Positions 1 through 6,946 of a DNA stretch of 12,714 nucleotides are shown piece after piece. Below the pieces are notes generated by a model, which worked only from the letters and a program-made list of their open reading frames with translations, had not been told where the DNA came from and did no database searches. The stretch covers positions 1-12,714 of the forward strand of contig CAJXMS010000032.1 in NCBI GenBank assembly GCA_913056475.1, written 5' to 3'. Positions within the stretch are counted from its first letter, which is position 1. The number at the start of each line of letters is the position of its first letter. A program made the position numbers and the translations under genes. The stretch is from an uncultured Bacteroidota bacterium (GTDB lineage: Bacteria; Bacteroidota; Bacteroidia; Flavobacteriales; Schleiferiaceae).

Positions 1-452
1 CCAGCCTAATGGGGCAGACTGCCCAGCGCAGCGTGGTGTCCAGCCTGGGCGGCAGTGCCGCCACCGCCAATATCCGGGTAAGCCATACGCTGGGAGAAGC
101 CATCACCGGCTCGGCCAACACGGCCAACCTTTACGTAGGCCAGGGTTTTGAACAGGCCGGCGCGGGTCCTGTGTCCCTGGACGAAGCAAATTGGGGCCAG
201 CTGAAACTTTACCCCAACCCAGCCCGCAATACGGTGCACTTGGAGGTGGCATCCTTACAGAGCTCCCACCTTACGGTGCGCATCATTGACGCCAGCGGTC
301 GAGTAGCCTGGGAAAAAAGCTACCCCCACCCGGAGCACAGCCCCAAGCGGCAGCTGGACCTCTCAGGCCTGGCTAGCGGCTCCTACCAGGTGTTGCTCCA
401 ACCCGCAGAGGGCCCCGCCCGCAGCTTATCCCTGGTGGTTAAAAACCCCTAG
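1..452 (+). CDS. T9SS type A sorting domain protein (5' partial)
   Basis: This is the C-terminal part of a small secreted protein. The reading frame is open to the left edge (first full codon at base 3). The ATG at base 9 (MGQTAQRSVV) is probably not the start: the residues SLMGQ look like the end of a signal peptide whose beginning lies outside the window. Next comes a segment of the kind found in Bacteroidota secreted proteins (GGSA ... SHTLGEAITGS ... VGQGFEQ), then a C-terminal domain with LYPNPARNTVHLEV, a central DASGRV and LSGLASGSYQVLL. In the T9SS family this domain directs the protein through the outer membrane, where it is cleaved and the cargo is attached or released. The part before the sorting domain is only about 60 residues with no enzymatic motif, so the cargo function is unknown. 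A terminator follows 30 bases after the stop, so the gene ends its own transcription unit. Confidence 0.88.
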   Translation, partial: SLMGQTAQRSVVSSLGGSAATANIRVSHTLGEAITGSANTANLYVGQGFEQAGAGPVSLDEANWGQLKLYPNPARNTVHLEVASLQSSHLTVRIIDASGRVAWEKSYPHPEHSPKRQLDLSGLASGSYQVLLQPAEGPARSLSLVVKNP

Positions 453-482
453 GGAAAAGCTTTACAATCCTCCCTCCTAAGA

Positions 483-517
483 AAGCCCCTGTGAACATCG
501 GTTTGCAGGGGTTTTTT
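483..517 (+). terminator. rho-independent terminator
   Basis: A CCCCTG arm (486-491) pairs with CAGGGG (506-511), extended outward by one G-T and two A-T pairs and inward by AAC/GTT, and is followed directly by six T residues (512-517). It lies 30 bases after the stop of the T9SS cargo gene and fits termination of that transcript. Confidence 0.85.
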
Positions 518-1164
518 GTGGTAAGAACCGCCATCCGGCGTTTAATCAAAGTCCTCTATTAGCCAACATCAAGTACAACAGAAGCTTTTCTACCCCTCAT
601 GTGATCATGTTTTGGTGAGCCTCAACACCCATTTATAAGATTTATACCATGCCCTTTTAGGTGTAGAGAGCCCTTATTGTGGATTACTCAATAGGCTTGT
701 TGGCGCCTGGCCTTTGGAAGAGCGGACTTCTCGAATTGCAAAATATTGTTTGCTCTATGTCTCCCAGTAATTTGGACTACCCAGCGTGGGACAAATTCCG
801 TCTGCACAGCGTTGCCTTTAAAATCACGAATCACTCATTCCGCTCTGAAAAGCTGTCAGAAACTTCTCAATTTTGTCAGCGAACAAACACTATTGAGCCT
901 TTATTGACTTACCTCCTTTTCTGCGCAAGTAGGCTCTTATCGATTTCCACCGTCCTAAAGGGGCCAGAGAACTAAAAATACGGCTCGGTAATAGAGAGTG
1001 CAACAATGAAAATATGGGGGCAATAAACCGCTTAATTGAAAGACCAATGAACAACCAAGCTCATCTGTTTTCAATGACTAACATAAATTTTCTCAGAATA
1101 ACTTAGAAAGCGTCTTTAAAACGGAAATTTTTAATTTAAACCACAAACCATCAAATCCCCGATT
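518..1164. other. long gene-poor AT-rich region
   Basis: About 650 bases without a convincing gene. The composition is close to 42% GC in a sampled line, well below the flanking T9SS and envelope genes. The only long frame is a GTG-started 98-codon stretch at 679-975 whose product has no signal peptide, no domain I recognise and an unremarkable composition; I do not annotate it as a gene. The region must carry the promoter of the lipoprotein array. A weak -7-like element TAACTTAG lies at 1099-1106, about 60 bases before the first lipoprotein start, but I see no matching -33 element. No tRNA, IS ends or clear repeats were seen. Confidence 0.6.
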
Positions 1165-1677
1165 ATGAGTACCTTTTCTTTCCGCTACCAACTTTTTCTC
1201 ACCTTTTTAGTGCCCCTTCTAATCATGGGTTGTACGGAAGATGACAACGGAACGAATGATTCTACGGACCCGAATAATAACGAAGAGAAAAAAGGCTTTG
1301 CCTTTGTGAAAGATGGGGAAAGTTTTGATTATTCGGAAAGTGCCAGGTATACAGAGTCGGTAGCTATCATTCAAGCACAAAGCAAGTTGTCCGGCACCCG
1401 CCCTTACAATCAAGTTTCCCTGGGCCTTGATTCTATGCGGATAGGTCAATTTGACCTTCACGACACTATACCTACCCCCTCAGCTAGGTATACCGAATTT
1501 TACACCAGTTCCGCAGATGATCCCCAAATAGACTTCGAAGCCGTGGAAGGCGAAATCGTAGTCGATAGTTTTGACAAAGAGAAAGAAACCGTCACTGGTT
1601 CGTTTAACTTCATCGGCGTTTCCCGCTCCTCAGATACTGTTCGCATAACTGAAGGGGAGTTCAACATCAAAGAGTAA
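1165..1677 (+). CDS. small lipoprotein 1, divergent array member (DUF6252-like)
   Basis: A 170-residue lipoprotein. The N-terminus has a basic/hydrophobic signal of about 22 residues ending in the lipobox LIMGC, so Cys23 is the predicted lipidated residue. It is followed by TEDDNGTND, an acidic, Asn-rich tether of the type linked to surface exposure in Bacteroidota. The rest looks beta-rich. The C-terminal third (GEIVVDSFDKEKETVTGSF, then NFIG ... DTVRITEGEFNIKE) resembles the end of the DUF6252-type beta-sandwich family, where a strand with D..K..VTGSFxF is followed by ITxGxF. It shares the DTV-x4-G-x-F ending with the four downstream genes, but lacks their GxYxAQ motif. It is probably the first gene of a five-gene operon, 36 bases before the next. 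Function is unknown; adhesion or ligand binding is possible but not shown by the sequence. Confidence 0.85.
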   Translation: MSTFSFRYQLFLTFLVPLLIMGCTEDDNGTNDSTDPNNNEEKKGFAFVKDGESFDYSESARYTESVAIIQAQSKLSGTRPYNQVSLGLDSMRIGQFDLHDTIPTPSARYTEFYTSSADDPQIDFEAVEGEIVVDSFDKEKETVTGSFNFIGVSRSSDTVRITEGEFNIKE

Positions 1678-1713
1678 TTTTTAAGCATCTTTATCCTTTA
1701 AAAAGTTCAACTT

Positions 1714-2241
1714 ATGGCATTCAGAAGCTTTAATTTAATTTTCCTCCTGGTCTTCACCATAATATCCTGCAGTAATGAGGAAGAGGAAGATGCCAAGCCC
1801 AATAACAGCAATAACACCCAGGGCGAGCCCTTTAAAATTGAAGCGACCGGAGACACCAGCTTCACATTGGAAGGCAAGGCGGCCATACCCATAAGTGAGT
1901 TTAATACGGATACCTCACTTACCATCATCTTAACAAGTTCAACCAATTCTGCCCTGGGTGGTAGTATAGGCTTGGAGGTTCCCTCTGGGGCGTACCAAGC
2001 GCAGACAATCCCCGTGGACGCCAGTTTTGGTAGAGAAAAACCTTATGCCACTTTAGGTTATGCCCTTACCCAAGGGGGGACGCTACCAGAGTTATTGGGT
2101 ATCTCCGGTTCCCTGGAAATTACCGATGCGGCTCAAGGTCAATTTATAGAGGGCGCGCTCCAGATGAAAGGAGTCATCCGGCCAGAGAAAAAGGACACGG
2201 TAAACCTAACTGGAACTTTTAAAGCCCCCCTCGTGGAATAG
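1714..2241 (+). CDS. small lipoprotein 2, array paralog
   Basis: A 175-residue lipoprotein. The signal MAFRSFNLIFLLVFTIISC gives a lipobox ending at Cys19, followed by SNEEEEDAKPNNSNN, a strongly acidic and then Asn-rich linker. The mature domain starts near residue 39 (PFKIEATGDTSFTLEGKA) and carries motifs shared with lipoproteins 3-5: an early strand with FTLEG, a central SGAYQAQTIPV (residues 91-101), then GISGSLEIT ... GQFIEG and a final DTVNLTGTFKA (161-171). The pattern of alternating hydrophobic and polar residues with Gly turns suggests an all-beta fold. No catalytic motif or Cys other than the lipid anchor is present. It sits between 36-base and 26-base spacers in the same-strand array. 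I do not recognise a named family and assign no function. Confidence 0.87.
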   Translation: MAFRSFNLIFLLVFTIISCSNEEEEDAKPNNSNNTQGEPFKIEATGDTSFTLEGKAAIPISEFNTDTSLTIILTSSTNSALGGSIGLEVPSGAYQAQTIPVDASFGREKPYATLGYALTQGGTLPELLGISGSLEITDAAQGQFIEGALQMKGVIRPEKKDTVNLTGTFKAPLVE

Positions 2242-2267
2242 GCCGTTAGGGCCATAAATATCTTATA

Positions 2268-2801
2268 ATGGAACGGTTCATAACAGTATTAATGCTGGTG
2301 AGTGTAAGCCTAGGTTGCAGCAAAGAAGATGATACTGGGTCAGGCTCCCAAAACAATCCTGGTGAGACCAGCTCTTGGCAGATGAAGATTACAGGACCTC
2401 AGCAGCATACTTTTGAAGGAAGTGCTTCAATCGGGCTTTCGGTAGGCGATACCACCGTAGCCATCAACGTGGAAAGCATATCTGATTCTAGTGCCCATAA
2501 TGGTTTCGGCGAAATTGAAGCAGCCGGAACTTTTAACCTTGAATCGCCCCAGGGACTTTACCGGGCCCAGAACCTATCTATTACTGGTGACCCCGCCGTA
2601 AAGGCCTATGCCTATTTTGCAGGAGAGATACTGGAAGAACAGGCACTAACAGCGCTGGCATCGGGTGAAATGAATATTACCGCTGGGCAGAAAGGAAAGT
2701 ACCTCAGGGCCACCTACAGCTTCTCGGCTCTGCTAAATAATCCTTCCAACACAAGTTTTGACACAGTGGAGGTAAACGGCTCTTTTGAAGCCCGCAAGTA
2801 A
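2268..2801 (+). CDS. small lipoprotein 3, array paralog
   Basis: A 177-residue lipoprotein with a short signal (MERFITVLMLVSVSLGC; lipidated Cys17), then SKEDDTGSGSQNN, again acidic followed by a flexible Gly/Ser/Asn linker. The mature domain repeats the array pattern: MKITGPQQHTFEGSASIG near residues 39-56, QGLYRAQNLSIT (95-106), SGEMNIT ... GKYLRATYSFSA and the end DTVEVNGSFEA (165-175). It aligns by eye with lipoproteins 2, 4 and 5 over nearly the full length, although identity is confined to these motifs, so the duplication is not recent. The ATG at 2268 is the right start because it gives a complete short signal peptide and leaves a 26-base spacer. Function is unknown; outer-membrane surface location is inferred from the acidic tail after the cysteine. 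Confidence 0.87.
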   Translation: MERFITVLMLVSVSLGCSKEDDTGSGSQNNPGETSSWQMKITGPQQHTFEGSASIGLSVGDTTVAINVESISDSSAHNGFGEIEAAGTFNLESPQGLYRAQNLSITGDPAVKAYAYFAGEILEEQALTALASGEMNITAGQKGKYLRATYSFSALLNNPSNTSFDTVEVNGSFEARK

Positions 2802-2854
2802 CTATAAACGAAAGCTTTTTTCGATCTATTGGCTAGTATTTAAAACACCCTTTT

Positions 2855-3397
2855 ATGAATTACAAAAAGTTGATTTACGCCGCTTTAGCTACATTTTGCA
2901 TCACGGCGTGTAGCAAAGAAGATGAGAACAACAACAACCAGTACAGCGATGGACTTCCAGGCCATTGCAAAATAACGGTAGGGGCCCCGGTGGATACCTC
3001 CTACGAAGGCGGGGCAAGTATATCGCGCGTGACCGTTTTCGGTGATACGGGAGCTTCGGTAGGCTTTAAAGGTATAGGAGACCCCGATGCGAACGGCGGA
3101 GCTGGAAATTATTCCATTACTGGCTTTATAAGGCTTAAGGCGGTCAGTGGGCTTTACCAAGCACAACAAATACCTATTAGTGCAAATCCGGGACACAACG
3201 CGGGTGTTGGCGGTAAAATCCTTTTACCTGAGCCCAGAAGCGAATTTACCGCGATTTCGGGCAGTGTAACCATAAAAGCCGGGGCAAAAGGAGATTTTTT
3301 AGAAGGTTCTTTCAGCTGCCAGGCTGTAAGAGTGACCACGCTAAACGAGCAGGATACAGTGCAAATAGACGGAAACTTTAGAGCGGTAGTACAATAA
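2855..3397 (+). CDS. small lipoprotein 4, array paralog
   Basis: A 180-residue lipoprotein. The signal MNYKKLIYAALATFCITAC ends at Cys19, followed by SKEDENNNNQYSD. The mature part has VDTSYEGGASIS (46-57), a Gly/Asn-rich insertion (DPDANGGAGNYS) not present in the others, then VSGLYQAQQIPIS (97-109), AISGSVTIKAGAKGDFLEGS (133-152), FSC and the end DTVQIDGNFRA (167-177). It is the only paralog with two cysteines in the mature domain (Cys38 and Cys155), which could form a disulfide; this is inference. The preceding spacer, 53 bases, is the longest in the array and contains a small imperfect hairpin around 2808-2823, too weak to call a terminator. Function is unknown. Confidence 0.87.
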   Translation: MNYKKLIYAALATFCITACSKEDENNNNQYSDGLPGHCKITVGAPVDTSYEGGASISRVTVFGDTGASVGFKGIGDPDANGGAGNYSITGFIRLKAVSGLYQAQQIPISANPGHNAGVGGKILLPEPRSEFTAISGSVTIKAGAKGDFLEGSFSCQAVRVTTLNEQDTVQIDGNFRAVVQ

Positions 3398-3425
3398 GCA
3401 ACTCAAGATTTAAAAGCGCAATTTT

Positions 3426-3941
3426 ATGATGGACCAAAAATTCTTATCCCTGTTAATGGCTTGTGTTCTGTTAATATCCTGCGGGGAAGATGAAGAGACG
3501 ACGAATAATAACGATACCAAAAAGATAGGATCTTATACGTTGGAGATCAGCGGAAGTGAGAATTATACCTTGGAGGGAAATGCCATAATGGGACGCCCTT
3601 ACGGGGATACTGCTGTAGCAGTAGGGCTAGAGAAAAGGAACAGTACGCCCTCTGGTCTTTCCTCATCTATCACTTTTAATGTAGTAGGTAAGGAAAACAT
3701 CTATCAAAGCAAAGAAATCTCAATTAAGTCCGCCGTTTTAGCTCCACCCTACGCCCAGGTAGTAGGAGCCATCAATAACGAGCCTTTGGTGGGCTTATCG
3801 GGCACGATGAATATAAGCGATGGCCGGAAGGAGGGTTTTCTGGATGCTACCTTTAGCTTTACCGCTAAATACGGCTCCGGTACGGATATTGATACCGTTC
3901 AAGGTAGCGGAACCTTCAGTGCGGAAGACCCCAATAATTAG
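3426..3941 (+). CDS. small lipoprotein 5, array paralog
   Basis: A 171-residue lipoprotein and the last of the array. The signal MMDQKFLSLLMACVLLISC ends at Cys19, followed by GEDEETTNNNDTKK. Two adjacent ATG codons (3426 and 3429) are both possible starts. The mature domain has YTLEISGSENYTLEGNA (37-53), the central motif in a diverged form (ENIYQSKEISIKS, 90-102), GLSGTMNIS ... GFLDATFSFTA and the end DTVQGSGTFSA (156-166). It follows lipoprotein 4 by 28 bases. After it come 229 non-coding bases before the convergent gpsA. No enzyme motif is visible. The general design, lipid anchor plus acidic/Asn linker plus single beta domain, matches lipoproteins 2-4. Confidence 0.87.
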   Translation: MMDQKFLSLLMACVLLISCGEDEETTNNNDTKKIGSYTLEISGSENYTLEGNAIMGRPYGDTAVAVGLEKRNSTPSGLSSSITFNVVGKENIYQSKEISIKSAVLAPPYAQVVGAINNEPLVGLSGTMNISDGRKEGFLDATFSFTAKYGSGTDIDTVQGSGTFSAEDPNN

Positions 3942-4031
3942 GTAGAGCTATTGGTCACGCCATTTAACCGCGTAGCCCTTGTAACTTCCCTCGAAAATAC
4001 ATTACTGTCTCGATAAGTTCTATCCTGGCAC

Positions 4032-4071
4032 AAAAAAGCCCGGTGGGAACGATCACATTTGGCCGGTAGGC
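4032..4071 (-). terminator. possible terminator after gpsA
   Basis: Read on the - strand, GCC-TAC-CGG pairs with CCG-GGC across a 17-base loop (three-base bulge TAC) and is followed by six T residues (4037-4032). It lies about 100 bases after the gpsA stop in the convergent gap 3942-4170. The bulge makes this a weak call. An alternative perfect TGGCC/GGCCA stem with a four-base loop (4060-4073) overlaps it. No clear terminator for the lipoprotein array was found in this gap. Confidence 0.35.
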
Positions 4072-4170
4072 CATCCAAAAAAGGGAGAGGTTTATGGGCC
4101 ATGGTGGAGGCGTTTAAATAAATCGAATACCCTCACTCCCAAAGAGGACTACCTGAAAAAGCTGGGCCTC

Positions 4171-5154
4171 TTAGTCCAACTTAGCGCTGAGCTTGGCCAT
4201 CACCTTTTTAGGGTTTTTCTCCTTGTAAAGGACTTTGTAAACGGCGTTGGCAATGGGCATTTTAATGTCCACTTCCTTGCGCACCTGGCGGATGAGCGCG
4301 GCGGCATAGTAGCCCTCCGCGATCATGTTCATCTCTACCATGGCCGAGTGGATGGTGTAACCCTTGCCAATCATATTGCCAAACATGCGATTGCGTGAGA
4401 ATTGGGAATAGGCCGTTACCAGCAAATCACCCAGGTAGGCGGAGTCATTGATATCGCGCTTAATGGGGTGCACTGCCTTTATAAAGCGTTTCATTTCCCG
4501 GATGGCATTGCTTACCAGCACCGCCTGAAAGTTGTCCCCATAACCCAGTCCATGGCAGATCCCTGCGGCCAGGGCATAGATGTTTTTGAGTACCGCGCCG
4601 TACTCCGTGCCGTAGATATCATCGCTTACAGTGGCCTGGATGTAGTGACAGGTCATAAGCCGCTTGACTTCCTTCGCGGCTTTTTCGTTGAGACTGGCCA
4701 CGGTGAGGTAACTCAGCCGCTCCAGGGCCACCTCCTCTGCATGACAGGGGCCGGTAATAACGCCGATTTGATCTAAGGGGACCTGGTACTGCTGATTAAA
4801 AAACTCGCCCACGATGGTGTTCTCGTCGGGAACAATGCCTTTAATGGCGCTAAAGATATACTTATCGCGCAGGTTGCCTTCCAGGGTAGCAAGGGCGGAT
4901 TTGAGGAAGGCGGAAGGCACGGCCATTATGAGGCAATCGGCCTGAGCAACAATGTGGTTAAGGTCGGGAGAGATATCGATGCGCTCGGTAGGCAGCTCTA
5001 TGGAGCTAAGGTACTTGGGATTATGATGGGATTTCTTAATCTGGAGTACCTGCTCGGGATCACGCATCCACCAGCCCACATAATTATTGTGCTCACTGAG
5101 GATTTTTACCAGGGCGGTGGCCCAGCTACCGCCGCCGATGACCGCTATTTGCAT
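4171..5154 (-). CDS. gpsA: glycerol-3-phosphate dehydrogenase [NAD(P)+]
   Basis: A 327-residue cytoplasmic enzyme that reduces dihydroxyacetone phosphate to sn-glycerol 3-phosphate, the backbone for phospholipids. Visible motifs: the nucleotide-binding loop IGGGSWATAL (6-15), SAIKG (102-106), GPCHAEE (135-141), EYGAVLKNIYALAAG (184-198) containing the Lys (190) that corresponds to the family's catalytic lysine, LGDLLVTAYS (241-250) and SRNRMFG (253-259). Length matches the family. The start at 5154 places the dinucleotide loop correctly, close to the N-terminus. It lies 13 bases downstream of the M28 peptidase gene on the same strand, so the two are likely co-transcribed, with gpsA second. 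It is convergent with the lipoprotein array. Confidence 0.96.
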   Translation of the reverse strand: MQIAVIGGGSWATALVKILSEHNNYVGWWMRDPEQVLQIKKSHHNPKYLSSIELPTERIDISPDLNHIVAQADCLIMAVPSAFLKSALATLEGNLRDKYIFSAIKGIVPDENTIVGEFFNQQYQVPLDQIGVITGPCHAEEVALERLSYLTVASLNEKAAKEVKRLMTCHYIQATVSDDIYGTEYGAVLKNIYALAAGICHGLGYGDNFQAVLVSNAIREMKRFIKAVHPIKRDINDSAYLGDLLVTAYSQFSRNRMFGNMIGKGYTIHSAMVEMNMIAEGYYAAALIRQVRKEVDIKMPIANAVYKVLYKEKNPKKVMAKLSAKLD

Positions 5155-5167
5155 AAAAGCGAGGGAG

Positions 5168-6841
5168 TTAAAATTTCACCTTCACCGTGTACCGTTCGCC
5201 ATCCCGGCGATAGGCCACTTTGGTTTGGTCGCCTTCTTCAAATTGGCCGAGGGCGCGCATATAACTTTGCATATCGCTCACCTCTATATCCCCCATTTTC
5301 ACCACTACATCGCCAGTTTTGAGGCCGGCTTTATCGGCGGGGCGCCCGGCACTTACGCCATCTATCTTCATACCATTGCCACTGAATAGATAATCGGGCA
5401 TAACGCCCAGGGTAACACTAAAGCTCGGTGCCTGGGTGCTTTGGTTCTTGGTGGGCTTGAATTCAAGCGGGCGGTCAGCAGGTGCCGCGGCTATCATGGA
5501 AGCCATGAGCCTTACGGTGGCCAGCATCCCGGCGTAGTTCACTTTTTCGGCATCGTCCGAGGGCTTGTGGTAATCCTCGTGGGTGCCGGTAAAGAAGTGT
5601 AAGGCGGGGATTTTCTGATAGTAAAAGCTGCTATGATCAGAAGGGCCTACGCCACTTTTAGTGGTGGAGAGATCCAGGCCACAGGTAATATCGGCAAGCA
5701 ACGCTGGCCATAGGGGAGCCGTGCCCACACCATTGACTTGTAGCTGGCGGTTTTCCATCCGACCGATCATATCCATATTGAACATAAAGTTGTACTCTGG
5801 CAGGGAAGGCAGGTTTTCCACGAAGTAATTGGAGCCCAAAAGGCCCATTTCTTCAGCGGAGAAGCCCACGAAAAGGTAATTGAAACCACGTAGGCGAGGA
5901 TCTTCAGTGGTGCTCAAGAAACGGGCCAGCGTGAGCATCCCGGCTACGCCGCTGGCGTTATCGTCCGCTCCGTTGTGAATAGCCGGCTTATCCCCCCGGT
6001 AGAGGGAGCCGGCGCGTCCCATGCCCAGGTGGTCATAGTGGGCGCCGATCACCACGGTGGAGGGCGCTTTATTATTAATCCAACCCGCTACATTGCTTAC
6101 CTGGTAGGTAAGAAGCTCCATATCTACAGTCATGCTTAGTAAGCGCTGCTTACGGAGCCTACCGGCCCATTTTTCACTGGGCTCGTAGAGAACGGGAATA
6201 CCTACGCTGTTGCGCTTATCGAACTCCCGCGGAGGGGCTTTGCCTTGCTGGTCTTTGCTCTGAATAAGGACGACCCCCTTTACCCCTTTTTCTTTAAGCT
6301 TTTTAAGACGGGTGAAAAGATCATAAGCGGCCGCCGCATGGGAGTGGAGGTCTAAGTCGGGAGGATAACCAGCTTCCATGACCGCAATGGCCCCCCTTAG
6401 CTCTTCATCGGGCAGCTGATCTACGCCCATCACCTCGTTTTCCAGGCCAAACCCGACGTAAACACTGCTGCCTTCCGCCTGGCCATTACCGCTGAAGCGC
6501 ACCGGATAAGCTTGATGCGGGACTTTCCCCTCCAGGAATTTTGGCGCCACTTCCAAATCAGCTTGACGGATTTCTACCCGGTGGGGTACTGCGAATTGCT
6601 GACGATAGCCTTGGGGAAAAGCCGGGGCAAGGCCCAGGTTTTGGAAATTACGGGAAATATACTTTCGAGCGGCCTGGAGGCCCTCGGTGCCGGGGGCGCG
6701 GCCTTTGAGCTCATCAGCTGCTAGGAAGATAACGTCCTCTTGCATAGCGCCTACCAGCTCGTCCGGTATTTCCAGGCATTCCTGGGCGGAGAGCGGGCCC
6801 ATACTTAGCAAGATGATCAGGGGAAAGAAGTGTTTTTTCAT
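5168..6841 (-). CDS. exported M28 metallopeptidase with PDZ domain
   Basis: A 557-residue secreted zinc peptidase. The first about 19 residues (MKKHFFPLIILLSMGPLSAQ, with cleavage near Ala19) form a signal peptide. An insert around residues 110-235 looks like a PA-type domain. The M28 catalytic domain follows, with the di-zinc set in order: His268 (GAHYDHLG), Asp293 (NGADDNASG), Glu330-Glu331 (SAEEMGLLGS), Asp357 (NMDMIGR) and His425 (DYHKPSDD). All family metal ligands are present, so it should be active. Residues about 475-557 are a PDZ domain (DGVSAGRPADKAGLKTGDVV), which in such proteins binds peptide ends. M28 enzymes of this layout are usually aminopeptidases; the true substrate cannot be read from sequence. 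It is the first gene of the - strand pair with gpsA, and has a good -7 element upstream. Confidence 0.93.
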   Translation of the reverse strand: MKKHFFPLIILLSMGPLSAQECLEIPDELVGAMQEDVIFLAADELKGRAPGTEGLQAARKYISRNFQNLGLAPAFPQGYRQQFAVPHRVEIRQADLEVAPKFLEGKVPHQAYPVRFSGNGQAEGSSVYVGFGLENEVMGVDQLPDEELRGAIAVMEAGYPPDLDLHSHAAAAYDLFTRLKKLKEKGVKGVVLIQSKDQQGKAPPREFDKRNSVGIPVLYEPSEKWAGRLRKQRLLSMTVDMELLTYQVSNVAGWINNKAPSTVVIGAHYDHLGMGRAGSLYRGDKPAIHNGADDNASGVAGMLTLARFLSTTEDPRLRGFNYLFVGFSAEEMGLLGSNYFVENLPSLPEYNFMFNMDMIGRMENRQLQVNGVGTAPLWPALLADITCGLDLSTTKSGVGPSDHSSFYYQKIPALHFFTGTHEDYHKPSDDAEKVNYAGMLATVRLMASMIAAAPADRPLEFKPTKNQSTQAPSFSVTLGVMPDYLFSGNGMKIDGVSAGRPADKAGLKTGDVVVKMGDIEVSDMQSYMRALGQFEEGDQTKVAYRRDGERYTVKVKF

Positions 6842-6872
6842 GGCGGAGCAATTTGGCTTGGTAACCGACGGG

Positions 6873-6880
6873 CAAATATA
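6873..6880 (-). promoter_or_regulatory. Bacteroidota -7 element for M28 peptidase / gpsA
   Basis: On the - strand the bases read TATATTTG, an exact match to the Bacteroidota -7 consensus TAnnTTTG, 31 bases before the M28 start. I see no TTTG-type -33 element at the expected distance, so the call rests on the -7 box and its position in a divergent gap. Confidence 0.55.
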
Positions 6881-6914
6881 AGCATTGGTCCAGGCCCTCT
6901 TAGTGCTATTTGGC

Positions 6915-6922
6915 TACCTTAG
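6915..6922 (+). promoter_or_regulatory. probable -7 element for the envelope cluster
   Basis: TACCTTAG differs at one base from TAnnTTTG and lies 32 bases before the TTG start of the flippase, in the 105-base divergent gap. No clear -33 element is visible. Initiation a few bases downstream would give a very short leader. Confidence 0.4.
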
Positions 6923-6946
6923 CCCCGCACTTTTATTGCGCTGCTT

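Noticed and set aside
679..975. 98-codon + strand frame starting with GTG
   Set aside because: No recognisable domain, signal peptide or neighbour link; AT-rich intergenic DNA of this length gives such frames by chance.
2808..2823. Small hairpin with T residues between lipoproteins 3 and 4
   Set aside because: Stem of about five A/T-rich pairs with the T run inside the loop and arm rather than after it; not a credible terminator.
4142..4172. AAGAGG/CCTCTT inverted repeat reaching into the gpsA stop codon
   Set aside because: Six-base arms with a 19-base loop and no T run; likely chance.
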